Source of the DNA: an uncultured Sellimonas sp.
Lineage (GTDB): Bacteria; Bacillota; Clostridia; Lachnospirales; Lachnospiraceae
Direction: 5' to 3'
Length of the DNA: 62,612 nucleotides
NCBI GenBank assembly: GCA_904393575.1
Contig: CAJFMZ010000002.1
Span: 1 to 62,612, forward strand
Part shown: positions 8,399 to 17,320 of the stretch, piece by piece
Position numbering within the stretch: the first letter of the stretch is position 1
Layout: each line of letters opens with the position of its first letter
The notes under the pieces: generated by a model
Seen by the model: only the letters and a program-made list of their open reading frames with translations
The model's database searches: none
Told to the model about the DNA's origin: nothing
Translations under genes and position numbers: made by a program

Positions 8399-8961
8399 CA
8401 GGCGGAAGCGGAAGCGGAAAGTCACGGATGGCGGAAGCAATTTCGGAAGCTCTGTGCAGCGGGCCGAAGCTCTATGCGGCCACCATGCGCGTATATGACC
8501 AGGAGAGCAGAAAGCGCGTGGAACGTCATCGAAAACAGAGGGAAGGCGGACAGTTTGCCACTCTGGAATGCCCTTCGGGGGTGGAAAGGATCCGGTTTGA
8601 AAAAAAGGAAGGACTGATTCTGCTGGAGTGCATTTCCAACCTTGTTGCCAATGAACTCTACAGTGGAGAACAGTTTGCCATGCAGGATCCGAAGGAGACG
8701 GCAGGACGTATCATCCGCGGCATCGGACACCTTGCGGAGAATGCGGATCATCTGGTTGTGGTGGCCAATGAACTGTTTCAGAGCGGTATCAAAGACAGGG
8801 AAATGCAGGCGTATCTTCATGTGGCGGGGGCAGTACACCGATTTCTGATGGAACGGTCGGACGTTTTTATCGAGTCGGTGTACGGCCTGCCGTATTTCTG
8901 GAAGGGGAGCGGCCTGCTCACCCAGGAGAAAGGAAAATGGGTATGGAACAAAAAGGACTGA
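8383..8961 (+). CDS. cobU: Bifunctional adenosylcobinamide kinase / adenosylcobinamide-phosphate guanylyltransferase
   Basis: The 192-residue protein phosphorylates adenosylcobinamide and transfers GMP to give adenosylcobinamide-GDP in nucleotide-loop assembly. A P-loop GGSGSGKS sits at residues 7-14. The later segment YAATMRVYDQESRKRVERHRKQR contains the histidine that carries the GMP intermediate in CobU proteins. The sequence is more divergent than enterobacterial CobU (GGSGSGKS rather than GGARSGKS), but length and layout agree. It overlaps cbiJ by 16 bases and cobO by 25 bases, so it is part of the same transcript. Confidence 0.82.
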   Translation: MVVTITGGSGSGKSRMAEAISEALCSGPKLYAATMRVYDQESRKRVERHRKQREGGQFATLECPSGVERIRFEKKEGLILLECISNLVANELYSGEQFAMQDPKETAGRIIRGIGHLAENADHLVVVANELFQSGIKDREMQAYLHVAGAVHRFLMERSDVFIESVYGLPYFWKGSGLLTQEKGKWVWNKKD

Positions 8962-9467
8962 TTCATGTCTACTGCGGAGACGGGAAGGGAAAGACCAGCG
9001 CAGCCATCGGACTGATGATCCGGGCGGCGGGACGAAACCGGCGGATTCTCTTTGTCCGGTTTCTGAAAACGGAAGATTCCGGAGAGCTTCGGATTCTGGA
9101 CCATCTGCCCCAGATCCGGCGGATGCGGATTCCGGAGAGCGTTGGATTCTACTGGACTTTGACACAGAAAGAGAAAGAGCGGATGAAAGAAGACTATGGA
9201 CGGATCTGGAAACAGATCCAACAGCAGGCCGGGGACTTTGACGTACTGGTGCTGGATGAGTTTGCCGCCGCCTTTGGGTACGGATTGATTCCCCAGGATG
9301 AGGCGATAGGCTTTCTCAGGGAGAAGCCATCCCATCTGGAGGTGGTCCTTACAGGGCGAAATCCGGATGAGCGGATTTTGGATCTGGCGGATTACATCTC
9401 CGAGATCCGTGGAGTACGCCATCCCTTTGAGCAGGGAATCCCGGCAAGGGAAGGAATCGAATATTAG
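8937..9467 (+). CDS. cobO: Cob(I)yrinic acid a,c-diamide adenosyltransferase, CobA/CobO/BtuR type
   Basis: This 176-residue enzyme transfers the 5'-deoxyadenosyl group of ATP to cob(I)alamin or its precursors. The Walker A motif GDGKGKTSAAIG near residue 14 and the DVLVLDEFAAAFGYGLI segment identify the CobA/CobO/BtuR family. AGGAG lies 8 bases before the ATG at 8937; a second ATG at 8943 is also possible. The gene overlaps cobU by 25 bases and is followed after 12 bases by sbcD, so the cobalamin and DNA repair genes may share a transcript. Confidence 0.93.
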   Translation: MGMEQKGLIHVYCGDGKGKTSAAIGLMIRAAGRNRRILFVRFLKTEDSGELRILDHLPQIRRMRIPESVGFYWTLTQKEKERMKEDYGRIWKQIQQQAGDFDVLVLDEFAAAFGYGLIPQDEAIGFLREKPSHLEVVLTGRNPDERILDLADYISEIRGVRHPFEQGIPAREGIEY

Positions 9468-9479
9468 GAGGAACGAGAC

Positions 9480-10610
9480 ATGAGATTGCTGCATCTGTCG
9501 GATCTGCATCTCGGAAAACGGGTCAATGAGTATTCCATGCTGGAGGATCAGGCCCATATCCTGGATCAGATTGTCACGATTGCCAAAGAGGAAAAGGTGG
9601 AAGGCGTTTTGATCGCCGGGGACGTCTATGACAAACCGGTGCCGCCAGCAGAAGCAGTGAAGCTTCTGGATTCTTTGCTGAGCAGTTTTGCGGACCGGAA
9701 CATTCCGGTCTTTTTCATAAGCGGAAACCATGACTCCAAAGACAGACTCGCTTTTGGCGCGGAGCTGTTTAAAAAGAGCGGAGTATACATGGCGGCCGAA
9801 GGGTTTCTGGAAAAAGTGGACTGGAAAGACGAGCACGGGGATCTGACGATCTGGCTGATGCCGTTTTTAAAACCGGCACAGGTGCGAAGTGCCTGCCCGG
9901 AACAAAAGATTGAGACGTATACGGACGCTGTCCGGGCGGTCCTTGAGGAGGCGGACCCGGATTGGTCCGGACGGAATATTCTGGTGGCGCATCAGTTTGT
10001 GGCGGGAGCGGTTTCGTGTGAATCGGAGGAGGTCTCCATTGGAGGGCTGGACCAGGTGGACGTCTCCGTCTTTGACGGTTTCGACTATGTGGCCCTTGGA
10101 CATCTTCACAGACCCCAGTATGTGGGGAGAGAGACGGTCCGCTACTGCGGCACTCCGCTGAAATATTCCTTTTCCGAAGTGCACGACCAGAAATCAGTGA
10201 CCATTGTGGACTTTGGAGAAAAAGGATGCATGACGCTTCGGACCGTCCCCCTGACGCCGCTGCGGGACATGAAGGAGCTGAAAGGGACCTATCTGGAGCT
10301 GACGAGCCGGCCTTTTTATGAGACACAGGAGAGGGAGGCCTACTATCACATTACACTGACAGACGAGGAGGATGTCATGGATGCGATAGGAAAGCTGCGA
10401 ATGGTCTACCCAAATCTCATGAAGCTGGATTATGATAATCAGAGAGTCCGGGCTCAGGCCCATTATGATGAGATTGAGGCGGTGGAACAAAAGCGGCCGG
10501 AAGATGTGGTGGCAGAATTCTACCAGATGATCAATGGGGCGCCGCTTTCCAAAGCCCAGAAGAAACTGACGGAAGAGATCATGGAAAAAGTACGGGAGGA
10601 AGAACAATGA
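9480..10610 (+). CDS. sbcD: Exonuclease SbcCD, nuclease subunit D
   Basis: The 376-residue SbcD (Mre11-like) subunit cuts DNA hairpins and blocked ends together with SbcC. The calcineurin-like phosphoesterase motifs are in order: LHLSDLHLGK (residue 4), GDVYDKP (residue 48), SGNHDS (residue 81), and YVALGHLHRPQ near residue 202. These bind two manganese ions. GGAGGAACGAG precedes the start, and the stop overlaps the sbcC start as ATGA. Finding sbcDC between cobO and the cobalamin riboswitch is unusual. Confidence 0.96.
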   Translation: MRLLHLSDLHLGKRVNEYSMLEDQAHILDQIVTIAKEEKVEGVLIAGDVYDKPVPPAEAVKLLDSLLSSFADRNIPVFFISGNHDSKDRLAFGAELFKKSGVYMAAEGFLEKVDWKDEHGDLTIWLMPFLKPAQVRSACPEQKIETYTDAVRAVLEEADPDWSGRNILVAHQFVAGAVSCESEEVSIGGLDQVDVSVFDGFDYVALGHLHRPQYVGRETVRYCGTPLKYSFSEVHDQKSVTIVDFGEKGCMTLRTVPLTPLRDMKELKGTYLELTSRPFYETQEREAYYHITLTDEEDVMDAIGKLRMVYPNLMKLDYDNQRVRAQAHYDEIEAVEQKRPEDVVAEFYQMINGAPLSKAQKKLTEEIMEKVREEEQ

Positions 10611-13402
10611 GACCGGAAAAGCTGATTTTGTCTGCATTTGGCCCTTATGCGTCCAGACAGGAGATCCCTTTTTACCGGCTTGGGAAGAAGGGGATTTATG
10701 TGATCTCCGGGGATACCGGCGCAGGAAAGACGACGATTTTTGACGCCATTACGTTTGCCCTTTACGGGGAGCCCAGCGGGAACCGGCGGAAGGCGGATAT
10801 GATGCAGAGCAAATATGCCAGGGAAGGACAGGAAACCTATGTGGAGCTCACCTTTTCCGTTGGGGATGCGGAGTATATGATTCACCGGAATCCGGAATAC
10901 CAGAGACCGAAAAAGCGGGGAGAAGGGTGGATCACCCAGAAAGCGGACGCAGTTTTGAACATGCCGGACGGAAGCGTGGTAACAGGAGCCAGAAGTGTGA
11001 CGGAGAAATGCGAGGAGATTCTCGGCCTGAAACGGGAACAGTTTACCCAGATCGCCATGCTGGCCCAGGGAGAATTTCAGAAGATGCTCTTTTCCACTAC
11101 GGAAGAGAAAAGTCGGATTTTCCGGATGCTGTTTCACACGTCGCTGTATCAGGCATTCCAGGAGAAGAGCCGGGAAAAGGCCTCCATGCTCAGGCGGTCC
11201 TGGGAGGAACTGGAACAGAGCATCCGCCAGTATGCCGCAGGAGTCCTGATCCCGGATGAAGACGGAGAGAGGAAAGCCAGATGGGAAGAAAGTCTGCAAA
11301 ATCCGGACAAGGAGACATGGCTTTTGGAACTGAGGGGGATGGTTGAGACGCTGCGGCAGGAGGAAGCGGGGCTGGAACAGCAGGCAGCCGCCGCGGAAGA
11401 GGAGGCGCAAACGTGCACCGAACGGCTGAATGAACTGATCCAGGAGCTCAAAGCCGGGGCGGAAGAGAAGAAACAGAAAGAAGAGCTGGAACAGCTGAAG
11501 AGAAAACAGATTCAATATCAGGAGAATCTGAGAAAGGCCATGGAGGAGGCAAAAGGACAGGATCAACTCCAGGAACGGATTGTCAAAGAGTCCATGCAGC
11601 TTCAGACATACCGGGACGTCAGGGAGCGGGAAACCGCATGGGAGCGGGCCTGCCTGGAAGAGACGAAGCTTTCCCACCGCCTGGAAAAGATGCGGGAAAC
11701 ACAGGAAGCCTGCCGGGCGGAAAGCCAGCGGTGTGCCGGGGCGTTGAAGGAGATGCCGGATCTGGAGGAAGTATCAAAGGAGCTGGTAAAAGGCAGACAG
11801 GAGGCGGAAGCCAGACATCAGGATCTGATGGAATTTCTGGAGCTGTGTAACCGGTTTCAGGAGGCAAAAAAGCAGCAGGAGAAAGAACAGGAACGGTATC
11901 TTGAGATCCGCAGGGAGGCGCTGAAAGCCCAGCAGGAATATGGAAAGCTGGAGAGGGCCTTTCTGGATGGACAGGCCGGAATCCTGGCAGAGCAGCTGCA
12001 GGAAGGAGAGCCCTGTCCGGTATGCGGCTCCCTGGAACATCCGGACAAGGCGAAAAGACCTGCATCCATCCCGGATGAACAGGGGCTGAAAACGGAAAAA
12101 GAAGCACTGGACGCGCTGCTGGAGCAGGACAAGCTGCTAAGCCGGAAGTCCGGAGAGGCCGGAGGACGGGCCAAAGAGGCGGCCGGCCAGCTGGCACAGA
12201 AAGCAGCTTCCCTCTGGCCGGGGGAAGAGCCGGGAACACTGGGTGAAGCATACCGGAGGATGAAGGAAGAGGGATGCCGCCTGGAAGAGAAGAAAAAGGA
12301 CTATCGGAAGCGGGAGGCGACCATCCAGACACAGAAGGAAGAAAAGCAGCGTCTGGAAGACCGCAGGAAAGAGCTGGAAGAACAGACAGAAGAGCAGGGC
12401 AGGACCATTCTGGAGCTGGAAAAACAGACGGCGGCATTAAAAGCGTCCAATGAGGCGGAAGCGGCCCGGATCCAGGAGATGAAAAAGGATATGGCCTATG
12501 GTTCCTACGAGGAGGCAAAGGCGGTGATCCGGAAGATGGAACAGGAGCGCCAGGCCAGGGAAGAAGCACTGGAAGCAGCCAAGACGGCATGTCAGAGCGT
12601 GGAAAATGAGCGCTCGGCCTGTGAGGCATCCCTTCGGGTCTGGATCGAACAGCAGAAGGAGCGGGAAGTACCGGAGGAGGAGAAACGCCGGGAAAAGGAG
12701 AAGCTGGAATGGCATAGACAGGAGCTCCTGAAAAAGAAGCAGTCTCTGCTTGCCAGGAAGGAAGAGATTCTCCCGGCATGCACTGCCAATACGTCCACGC
12801 TCGCAAAGATGACAGAAGTGGTCAAAAAGCAGGAACAGGCAGAAGAAGCCTATCGCGTCGCAGGAAGTCTTTCCAGTACCGTCAATGGGACCGTTGGCGG
12901 AAAGGAAAAGGTCATGCTGGAAACCTATGTTCAGATGGCATATTTTGACCGGATTTTAGTCCGTGCCAACCGAAGACTTCTGGTCATGACAGACGGACAG
13001 TATGAGCTGGTCCGCAAAAGGACGGCGGACAACCGCCGGAGCCAGAGCGGTCTGGATCTGGATGTGCTGGATCACTATAACGGGACCAGGCGCAGCATCC
13101 ATACATTGTCCGGCGGAGAATCGTTCCAGGCGTCCCTGTCCCTGGCGCTGGGACTTTCCGATGAGATTCAGGCCATGTCCGGAGGCATCCGCATGGAAGC
13201 CATGTTTGTGGACGAAGGATTCGGTACGCTGGATGACGAAGCGCTGGACAAGGCAGTACGCGCACTTGCGTCCCTGAGCGAAGGGAACAAGCTGGTGGGC
13301 ATCATCTCCCATGTGTCGGAGCTGAAAGAGCGGATCGATAAAAAGATTCTTGTTGAGAAAGAAAAAGGCGGGGAAAGCAGGGCGTATGTCGTCATCGGCT
13401 GA
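10607..13402 (+). CDS. sbcC: Exonuclease SbcCD, ATPase subunit C (SMC-like)
   Basis: The 931-residue SbcC (Rad50-like) ATPase has the Walker A loop GDTGAGKTT near residue 36. Two long coiled coils meet at a zinc hook, CPVCG, near residue 470. The C-terminal half carries the ABC signature LSGGESFQASLSLALGLSD near residue 834 and Walker B AMFVDEGFGTLDDEAL near residue 865. The ATPase opens and closes the SbcD nuclease on DNA ends. Length is normal for Firmicutes. It overlaps sbcD by 4 bases, and the cobalamin promoter starts 29 bases after its stop. Confidence 0.96.
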   Translation: MRPEKLILSAFGPYASRQEIPFYRLGKKGIYVISGDTGAGKTTIFDAITFALYGEPSGNRRKADMMQSKYAREGQETYVELTFSVGDAEYMIHRNPEYQRPKKRGEGWITQKADAVLNMPDGSVVTGARSVTEKCEEILGLKREQFTQIAMLAQGEFQKMLFSTTEEKSRIFRMLFHTSLYQAFQEKSREKASMLRRSWEELEQSIRQYAAGVLIPDEDGERKARWEESLQNPDKETWLLELRGMVETLRQEEAGLEQQAAAAEEEAQTCTERLNELIQELKAGAEEKKQKEELEQLKRKQIQYQENLRKAMEEAKGQDQLQERIVKESMQLQTYRDVRERETAWERACLEETKLSHRLEKMRETQEACRAESQRCAGALKEMPDLEEVSKELVKGRQEAEARHQDLMEFLELCNRFQEAKKQQEKEQERYLEIRREALKAQQEYGKLERAFLDGQAGILAEQLQEGEPCPVCGSLEHPDKAKRPASIPDEQGLKTEKEALDALLEQDKLLSRKSGEAGGRAKEAAGQLAQKAASLWPGEEPGTLGEAYRRMKEEGCRLEEKKKDYRKREATIQTQKEEKQRLEDRRKELEEQTEEQGRTILELEKQTAALKASNEAEAARIQEMKKDMAYGSYEEAKAVIRKMEQERQAREEALEAAKTACQSVENERSACEASLRVWIEQQKEREVPEEEKRREKEKLEWHRQELLKKKQSLLARKEEILPACTANTSTLAKMTEVVKKQEQAEEAYRVAGSLSSTVNGTVGGKEKVMLETYVQMAYFDRILVRANRRLLVMTDGQYELVRKRTADNRRSQSGLDLDVLDHYNGTRRSIHTLSGGESFQASLSLALGLSDEIQAMSGGIRMEAMFVDEGFGTLDDEALDKAVRALASLSEGNKLVGIISHVSELKERIDKKILVEKEKGGESRAYVVIG

Positions 13403-13431
13403 TCCGGGAACCGATTCCAAAAGGGCGCCGG

Positions 13432-13460
13432 TTGACAGCGGTTTCAGGCGATGGTATCAT
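13432..13460 (+). promoter_or_regulatory. Promoter of the cbiK to cobA-hemD operon
   Basis: TTGACA (13432-13437) and TATCAT (13455-13460) are separated by 17 bases. This near-consensus sigma-A promoter would start transcription near 13467, just before the riboswitch. Confidence 0.8.
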
Positions 13461-13483
13461 TAACAGGAAATCAAAGAGAACTC

Positions 13484-13647
13484 ATTTAAAAGTACCTTGT
13501 GAAAAGGAGTAAAAGGGAATCCGGTGGGAATCCGGAACAATACCCGTTGCTGTATGAGGGGAGTCTTCTCTGGAGAACCCACTGTGCCTGTGCATGGGAA
13601 GGGAGAGAACGGCAGAGATCCTTAAGTCAGAATACCTGCTTTTAAAT
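13484..13647 (+). promoter_or_regulatory. Cobalamin riboswitch
   Basis: A 9-bp closing stem is visible: ATTTAAAAG (13484-13492) pairs perfectly with CTTTTAAAT (13639-13647). Inside are conserved cobalamin-aptamer blocks: AAAGGGAATCCGGTG (13512-13526), CCACTGTGCC near 13580, GGGAAGGGAGAACGGC near 13597, and the B12 box AAGTCAGAATACCTGC (13624-13639). By the known behaviour of this class, binding of adenosylcobalamin or a related cobamide would shut the operon down. The terminator at 13716 is the likely output stage. Confidence 0.95.
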
Positions 13648-13715
13648 GCTTCGGAAAGGTTACGGGATTATGACAAGTACGAGAGAGAAGAAGGAAGCCA
13701 GAGGGAAATAGACAT

Positions 13716-13769
13716 GGATATGGAAAAAGAGGCAGTCGGACCGCTGTCTGTTTTTCCATATCCTTTTTT
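13716..13769 (+). terminator. Riboswitch-controlled terminator before cbiK
   Basis: GGATATGGAAAAA (13716-13728) pairs perfectly over 13 bp with TTTTTCCATATCC (13751-13763), with some further pairing inside the loop, and is followed by a T run to 13769. It lies between the aptamer and the cbiK ribosome binding site, so it is the probable transcription-attenuation platform. The alternative antiterminator structure was not worked out. Confidence 0.88.
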
Positions 13770-13809
13770 GGCATCCATCGGCCCTGTCAGACCTGTGCGG
13801 GAGGACAAT

Positions 13810-14595
13810 ATGAAAAAAGCAATTTTGGCGGTGAGCTTTGGGACAAGCCACCTGGATACCATGGAAAAGACAATCGGAGCAATCGAGAAGGAGCTGTCCG
13901 GGGCATTTCCGGACCGGGCGCTGTACCGGGCATTCACAAGCGGAATGATCATCCGAAAGCTGAAGCTGGACCTTCACCTGGAAATCGACAGTGTGGAGGA
14001 GGCGGTAAAACGGATGAGAGAGGACGGGATCGAAGACGTTCTCATTCAGCCGACGCATATTATCCATGGATTTGAATATGAAAAGATGATGGAACAGATA
14101 GAGCCGTACCGGACCGGATTTCAGACTGTACGGATCGGAGAGCCGCTTCTTGCCACGATGGAAGACTATGAAGAGGCGGTCAGACAGATCATGGAGGAAG
14201 CCGGACTGGAACAGGAGGAGACGCTTGTGCTGATGGGACATGGAACAGAGCACCATACCAATGCGGCATATCCGGCTCTTGATTACACATTCTGGGCCAA
14301 GGGCTATCCAAACGTAGTCGTAGGAACCGTGGAAGGGTTCCCGGAGATGGATGAGGTGCTCAAGAAGTTAAAGGAACGGAAGGCCAAAAAGATCCTGCTG
14401 ATGCCTTTTATGATTGTGGCAGGCGATCATGCCAAAAATGATATGGCAGGAGAAGAGGCGGATTCCTGGAAATCCATACTGGAGCAGGCCGGATATGAGG
14501 TGCGCCCGGTCTTAAAAGGACTTGGCGAGATACCGGGAATCCGGAAGATGTTTGTACGGCATGCAAGAGAGGCAAAGGAGTATCCAAAGGGATAA
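13810..14595 (+). CDS. cbiK: Sirohydrochlorin cobaltochelatase
   Basis: This 261-residue chelatase inserts cobalt into sirohydrochlorin, the committed step of the anaerobic route. It begins MKKAILAVSFGTSHLDTMEKT. Candidate metal-binding histidines lie in QPTHIIHGFEYEKM near residue 80 and in VLMGHGTEHHTNAAYPAL near residue 142, as in CbiK proteins. GGAGGAC precedes the ATG at 13810. The frame is open back to 13594 but that part encodes the riboswitch and terminator, so the longer version is rejected. It is the first gene of the riboswitch-controlled operon, 3 bases before cbiD. Confidence 0.95.
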   Translation: MKKAILAVSFGTSHLDTMEKTIGAIEKELSGAFPDRALYRAFTSGMIIRKLKLDLHLEIDSVEEAVKRMREDGIEDVLIQPTHIIHGFEYEKMMEQIEPYRTGFQTVRIGEPLLATMEDYEEAVRQIMEEAGLEQEETLVLMGHGTEHHTNAAYPALDYTFWAKGYPNVVVGTVEGFPEMDEVLKKLKERKAKKILLMPFMIVAGDHAKNDMAGEEADSWKSILEQAGYEVRPVLKGLGEIPGIRKMFVRHAREAKEYPKG

Positions 14596-14598
14596 AAG

Positions 14599-15807
14599 AT
14601 GGAAGGACAGACAGTCATCAAAGGACAAAAAGAGCTGAGAAAAGGATATACTACGGGAAGCTGCGCCGCGGCGGCGGCCAAGGCATCCGCCAGGATGCTG
14701 TTTGAGGGAAGGGAGATCCGGGAAGTCTCCCTTCAGGTGCCGGCAGGGGTTACCCTGGTTCTGGAAGTAGAGGAAATCCTGCGAAGACAGCATGGGGTTT
14801 CCTGTGCTGTCCGAAAAGACGCCGGGGATGATCCGGATATCACCCATGGCATTCTGATTTTTGCCGGGGTGGAGAAGGTGGAAGCGGATACGTCCGATCA
14901 GGAAGAGGTCCGGATTCTCCTGGAAGGCGGACCTGGTGTCGGACAGGTGACCAGGCGGGGGCTTGATCAGCCGCCCGGAGCCTGGGCCATCAACCGGGTG
15001 CCAAGGCAGATGATCACCGATGCTGTCAAAGAGGAAGCAGGAAGAGCCGGATTTCACGGCACCTTGAAAGTGACGATTTCCGTGCCGGAAGGGGAGGCAC
15101 TTGCAAAGAAGACCTTCAATCCGAGGCTTGGAATTACCGGAGGGATCTCCATCCTTGGGACGACAGGGATTGTGGAGCCCATGAGCGAGCAGGCGCTGAC
15201 GGAAACGATTTTGCTGGAAATGAAGGTGCAAAAGCAGGAGGGGATACGGACGCTGTGCATCGTTCCGGGAAATTATGGCAGTGACTTTCTGCAGGAAGAG
15301 CTGGGAATGGATCTGGAGGACGGCATCAAGTGCAGCAACTATGTGGGAGAGGCGCTGGATATGGCAACGGTACTTGGATTCCCGCGGGTGCTCCTTGTGG
15401 GGCATATCGGGAAATTTGCGAAACTATCCGTAGGCATCATGAACACGCATTCCCGGATGGCGGATGCCAGGGCGGAAGTATTTCTCTCGGCTCTTGCCCA
15501 CCTTGCTGCCGGAAAGAGGAAGGAAAACCCGGAGCGGGCCGGAGAACTGATCGGTCTGGTGCCGGAGATCGAAGAGAGTGTCACCACAGATGAGATGCTT
15601 GCGGTTCTGGAGCGGGCAGGGGTACGCGAAGAAGTGATGGAACGCATCGTGGAGCGTGCCGCCTGGCATCTGGAGCAGCGGACCAGAGGAAAGATACAGA
15701 CGGAAATCATCATGTTCTCAAAGGAATACGGCATTCTTGGCATGACAAAAGGGGCCATGGACCTGCTGGACCAAATGAAAAGAGAACGGAAAGGACGAAA
15801 AAGATGA
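14599..15807 (+). CDS. cbiD: Cobalt-precorrin-5B (C1)-methyltransferase
   Basis: The 402-residue CbiD adds the C1 methyl group from S-adenosylmethionine in the anaerobic pathway. The N-terminal LRKGYTTGSCAAAAAKA is diagnostic. NPRLGITGGISILGTTGIVEPMSE near residue 175 and the VLLVGHIGKFAKLSVG stretch near residue 264 also match the family. It is unrelated in fold to the CbiL/F/H methyltransferases next to it. It overlaps cbiL by 4 bases. Confidence 0.96.
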   Translation: MEGQTVIKGQKELRKGYTTGSCAAAAAKASARMLFEGREIREVSLQVPAGVTLVLEVEEILRRQHGVSCAVRKDAGDDPDITHGILIFAGVEKVEADTSDQEEVRILLEGGPGVGQVTRRGLDQPPGAWAINRVPRQMITDAVKEEAGRAGFHGTLKVTISVPEGEALAKKTFNPRLGITGGISILGTTGIVEPMSEQALTETILLEMKVQKQEGIRTLCIVPGNYGSDFLQEELGMDLEDGIKCSNYVGEALDMATVLGFPRVLLVGHIGKFAKLSVGIMNTHSRMADARAEVFLSALAHLAAGKRKENPERAGELIGLVPEIEESVTTDEMLAVLERAGVREEVMERIVERAAWHLEQRTRGKIQTEIIMFSKEYGILGMTKGAMDLLDQMKRERKGRKR

Positions 15808-16535
15808 GTGGAATCTTATATGGAACAGGGACCGGACCAGGAGATGCAGAGCTTCTGACGCTGAAGGCGGTCCGGACGATCCGGTCCTGCGATATGACGG
15901 TGGTTCCGGTGTCAGACAGCGCACTGGAGGAGCCGTGTATCTGGGAGGAAGGAATGCCCTGGCTGGAACAGTGTACGGCGTACCAGATCGTACTTCCGGA
16001 AGTGCCGGAAATCCGGGAAAAACCGGTGCTCTGCCTTCCGATGCCTATGAAAAAAGACAAGGAAACACTGAAACGGATCCATGATGCAGGAGCAGCGGCC
16101 GTGGAGCAATATCTGGATGAGGGAAAACGGATCGCATTTCTCACACTGGGAGATCCGTCTGTTTACTCGACTTATCTCTACATTCATAAACGGGTGCTGA
16201 GGGATGGATACCAGGCCCGGATCATTCCGGGAATTCCCTCTTTCTGTGCGGCGGCGGCAGCTCTGAATATTGGACTTGCGGAGAATAAAGAAGAGATTCA
16301 CATTCTGCCGGCCTCCTATGGAATCGAGGAGGGACTGCAGATGTCCGGGACGAAGATCCTGATGAAGGCCGGGAAACAGATGGCTTCTGTCAAGGAAACG
16401 CTGCGGAAATCCAAAGGACAGTTCCGGATGGTGGAAAACTGCGGGATGGATGGAGAGCGGATCTATACGGATCCGGAGGAAGTGCCGGAGAAGACCAGCT
16501 ATTATTCACTGATTATTATAAAGGAGGGATCCTGA
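15804..16535 (+). CDS. cbiL: Cobalt-factor II / precorrin-2 C20-methyltransferase
   Basis: This 243-residue tetrapyrrole methylase transfers the C20 methyl group. It has the N-terminal loop YGTGTGPGDAELLTLKAVR, the central AFLTLGDPSVYSTYLY near residue 112, and the SAM-site stretch IIPGIPSFCAAAAALN near residue 138. The length and the GDPSVYSTY motif favour CbiL over the other methylases. It overlaps cbiD by 4 bases and cbiF by 1 base. Confidence 0.94.
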   Translation: MSGILYGTGTGPGDAELLTLKAVRTIRSCDMTVVPVSDSALEEPCIWEEGMPWLEQCTAYQIVLPEVPEIREKPVLCLPMPMKKDKETLKRIHDAGAAAVEQYLDEGKRIAFLTLGDPSVYSTYLYIHKRVLRDGYQARIIPGIPSFCAAAAALNIGLAENKEEIHILPASYGIEEGLQMSGTKILMKAGKQMASVKETLRKSKGQFRMVENCGMDGERIYTDPEEVPEKTSYYSLIIIKEGS

Positions 16536-17320
16536 TGGTACATTTTGTAGGAGCGGGACCGGGAGCCTGGGATCTGATTACCGTCCGTGGAGAACGTCTT
16601 CTGAGGGAAGCAGATGTGATCATTTATGCCGGATCACTGGTGAACAAGGAGCTGCTTCAGGTGAAAAAAGAGGACTGTGCCGTCTATGACAGCGCCTATA
16701 TGACGCTGGAGGAAGTGCTGAAGGTGATGGAAGAGGCCGAGAAGGGCGGAAAGATGACGGTGCGGCTTCATACCGGAGATCCAAGCCTTTACGGGGCGAT
16801 CAAAGAACAGATGGATGAGCTGGACAGACGGGGAATCTCCTATGAGATCTGTCCGGGAGTCAGCTCCTTTTCGGGAGCGGCGGCTGCATTGAAGCTGGAA
16901 TATACGCTTCCGGAAGTTTCTCAGTCTGTGATTATTACACGGATGGAAGGGCGCACCAAAGTGCCGGAGAAGGAGTCCATCCGAAGTTTTGCAGCCCACC
17001 GGGCGACCATGGTGCTTTTTTTAAGCACCGGTCTTCTAAAGGAACTGACCGGAGAACTCCTGGCAGGCGGATATCCGAAAGACACGCCGGCGGCTATCGT
17101 CTACAAGGCAAGCTGGCCGGAGGAAGCGGTCTACCGCTGTACGGTGGAGACACTGGCCGCCACAGCAGAGGCAAACGGTGTGACAAAGACGGCCCTGATT
17201 GTGGTGGGAGACGTATTAGAAGGAGGAAGAGCCGCCGGGTATGAGCGTTCCAGACTGTACGATCCGGAATTTACCACCATGTTCCGGGAGGGAACAAAGA
17301 AAGACGGGGAGACGAACTGA
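16535..17320 (+). CDS. cbiF: Cobalt-precorrin-4 C11-methyltransferase
   Basis: The 261-residue CbiF methylates C11. The start VHFVGAGPGAWDLITVRGERLL leads to VIIYAGSLVNKELL, TGDPSLYGAIKEQMD near residue 87 and CPGVSSFSGAAAAL near residue 108, a pattern specific to CbiF/CobM. The stop of cbiL and this ATG share one base (TGATG), indicating coupled translation. It also shares one base with cbiH. Confidence 0.95.
   Translation: MVHFVGAGPGAWDLITVRGERLLREADVIIYAGSLVNKELLQVKKEDCAVYDSAYMTLEEVLKVMEEAEKGGKMTVRLHTGDPSLYGAIKEQMDELDRRGISYEICPGVSSFSGAAAALKLEYTLPEVSQSVIITRMEGRTKVPEKESIRSFAAHRATMVLFLSTGLLKELTGELLAGGYPKDTPAAIVYKASWPEEAVYRCTVETLAATAEANGVTKTALIVVGDVLEGGRAAGYERSRLYDPEFTTMFREGTKKDGETN

Noticed and set aside
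11619-12806. Minus-strand 395-residue frame opposite sbcC
   Set aside because: Its Pro/Ser/Ala-rich sequence is the antisense of the Glu/Lys/Arg-rich coiled coil of SbcC.
13594-13809. In-frame upstream extension of cbiK
   Set aside because: This stretch contains the B12 box and the riboswitch terminator; the family N-terminus and a good ribosome binding site are at 13810.
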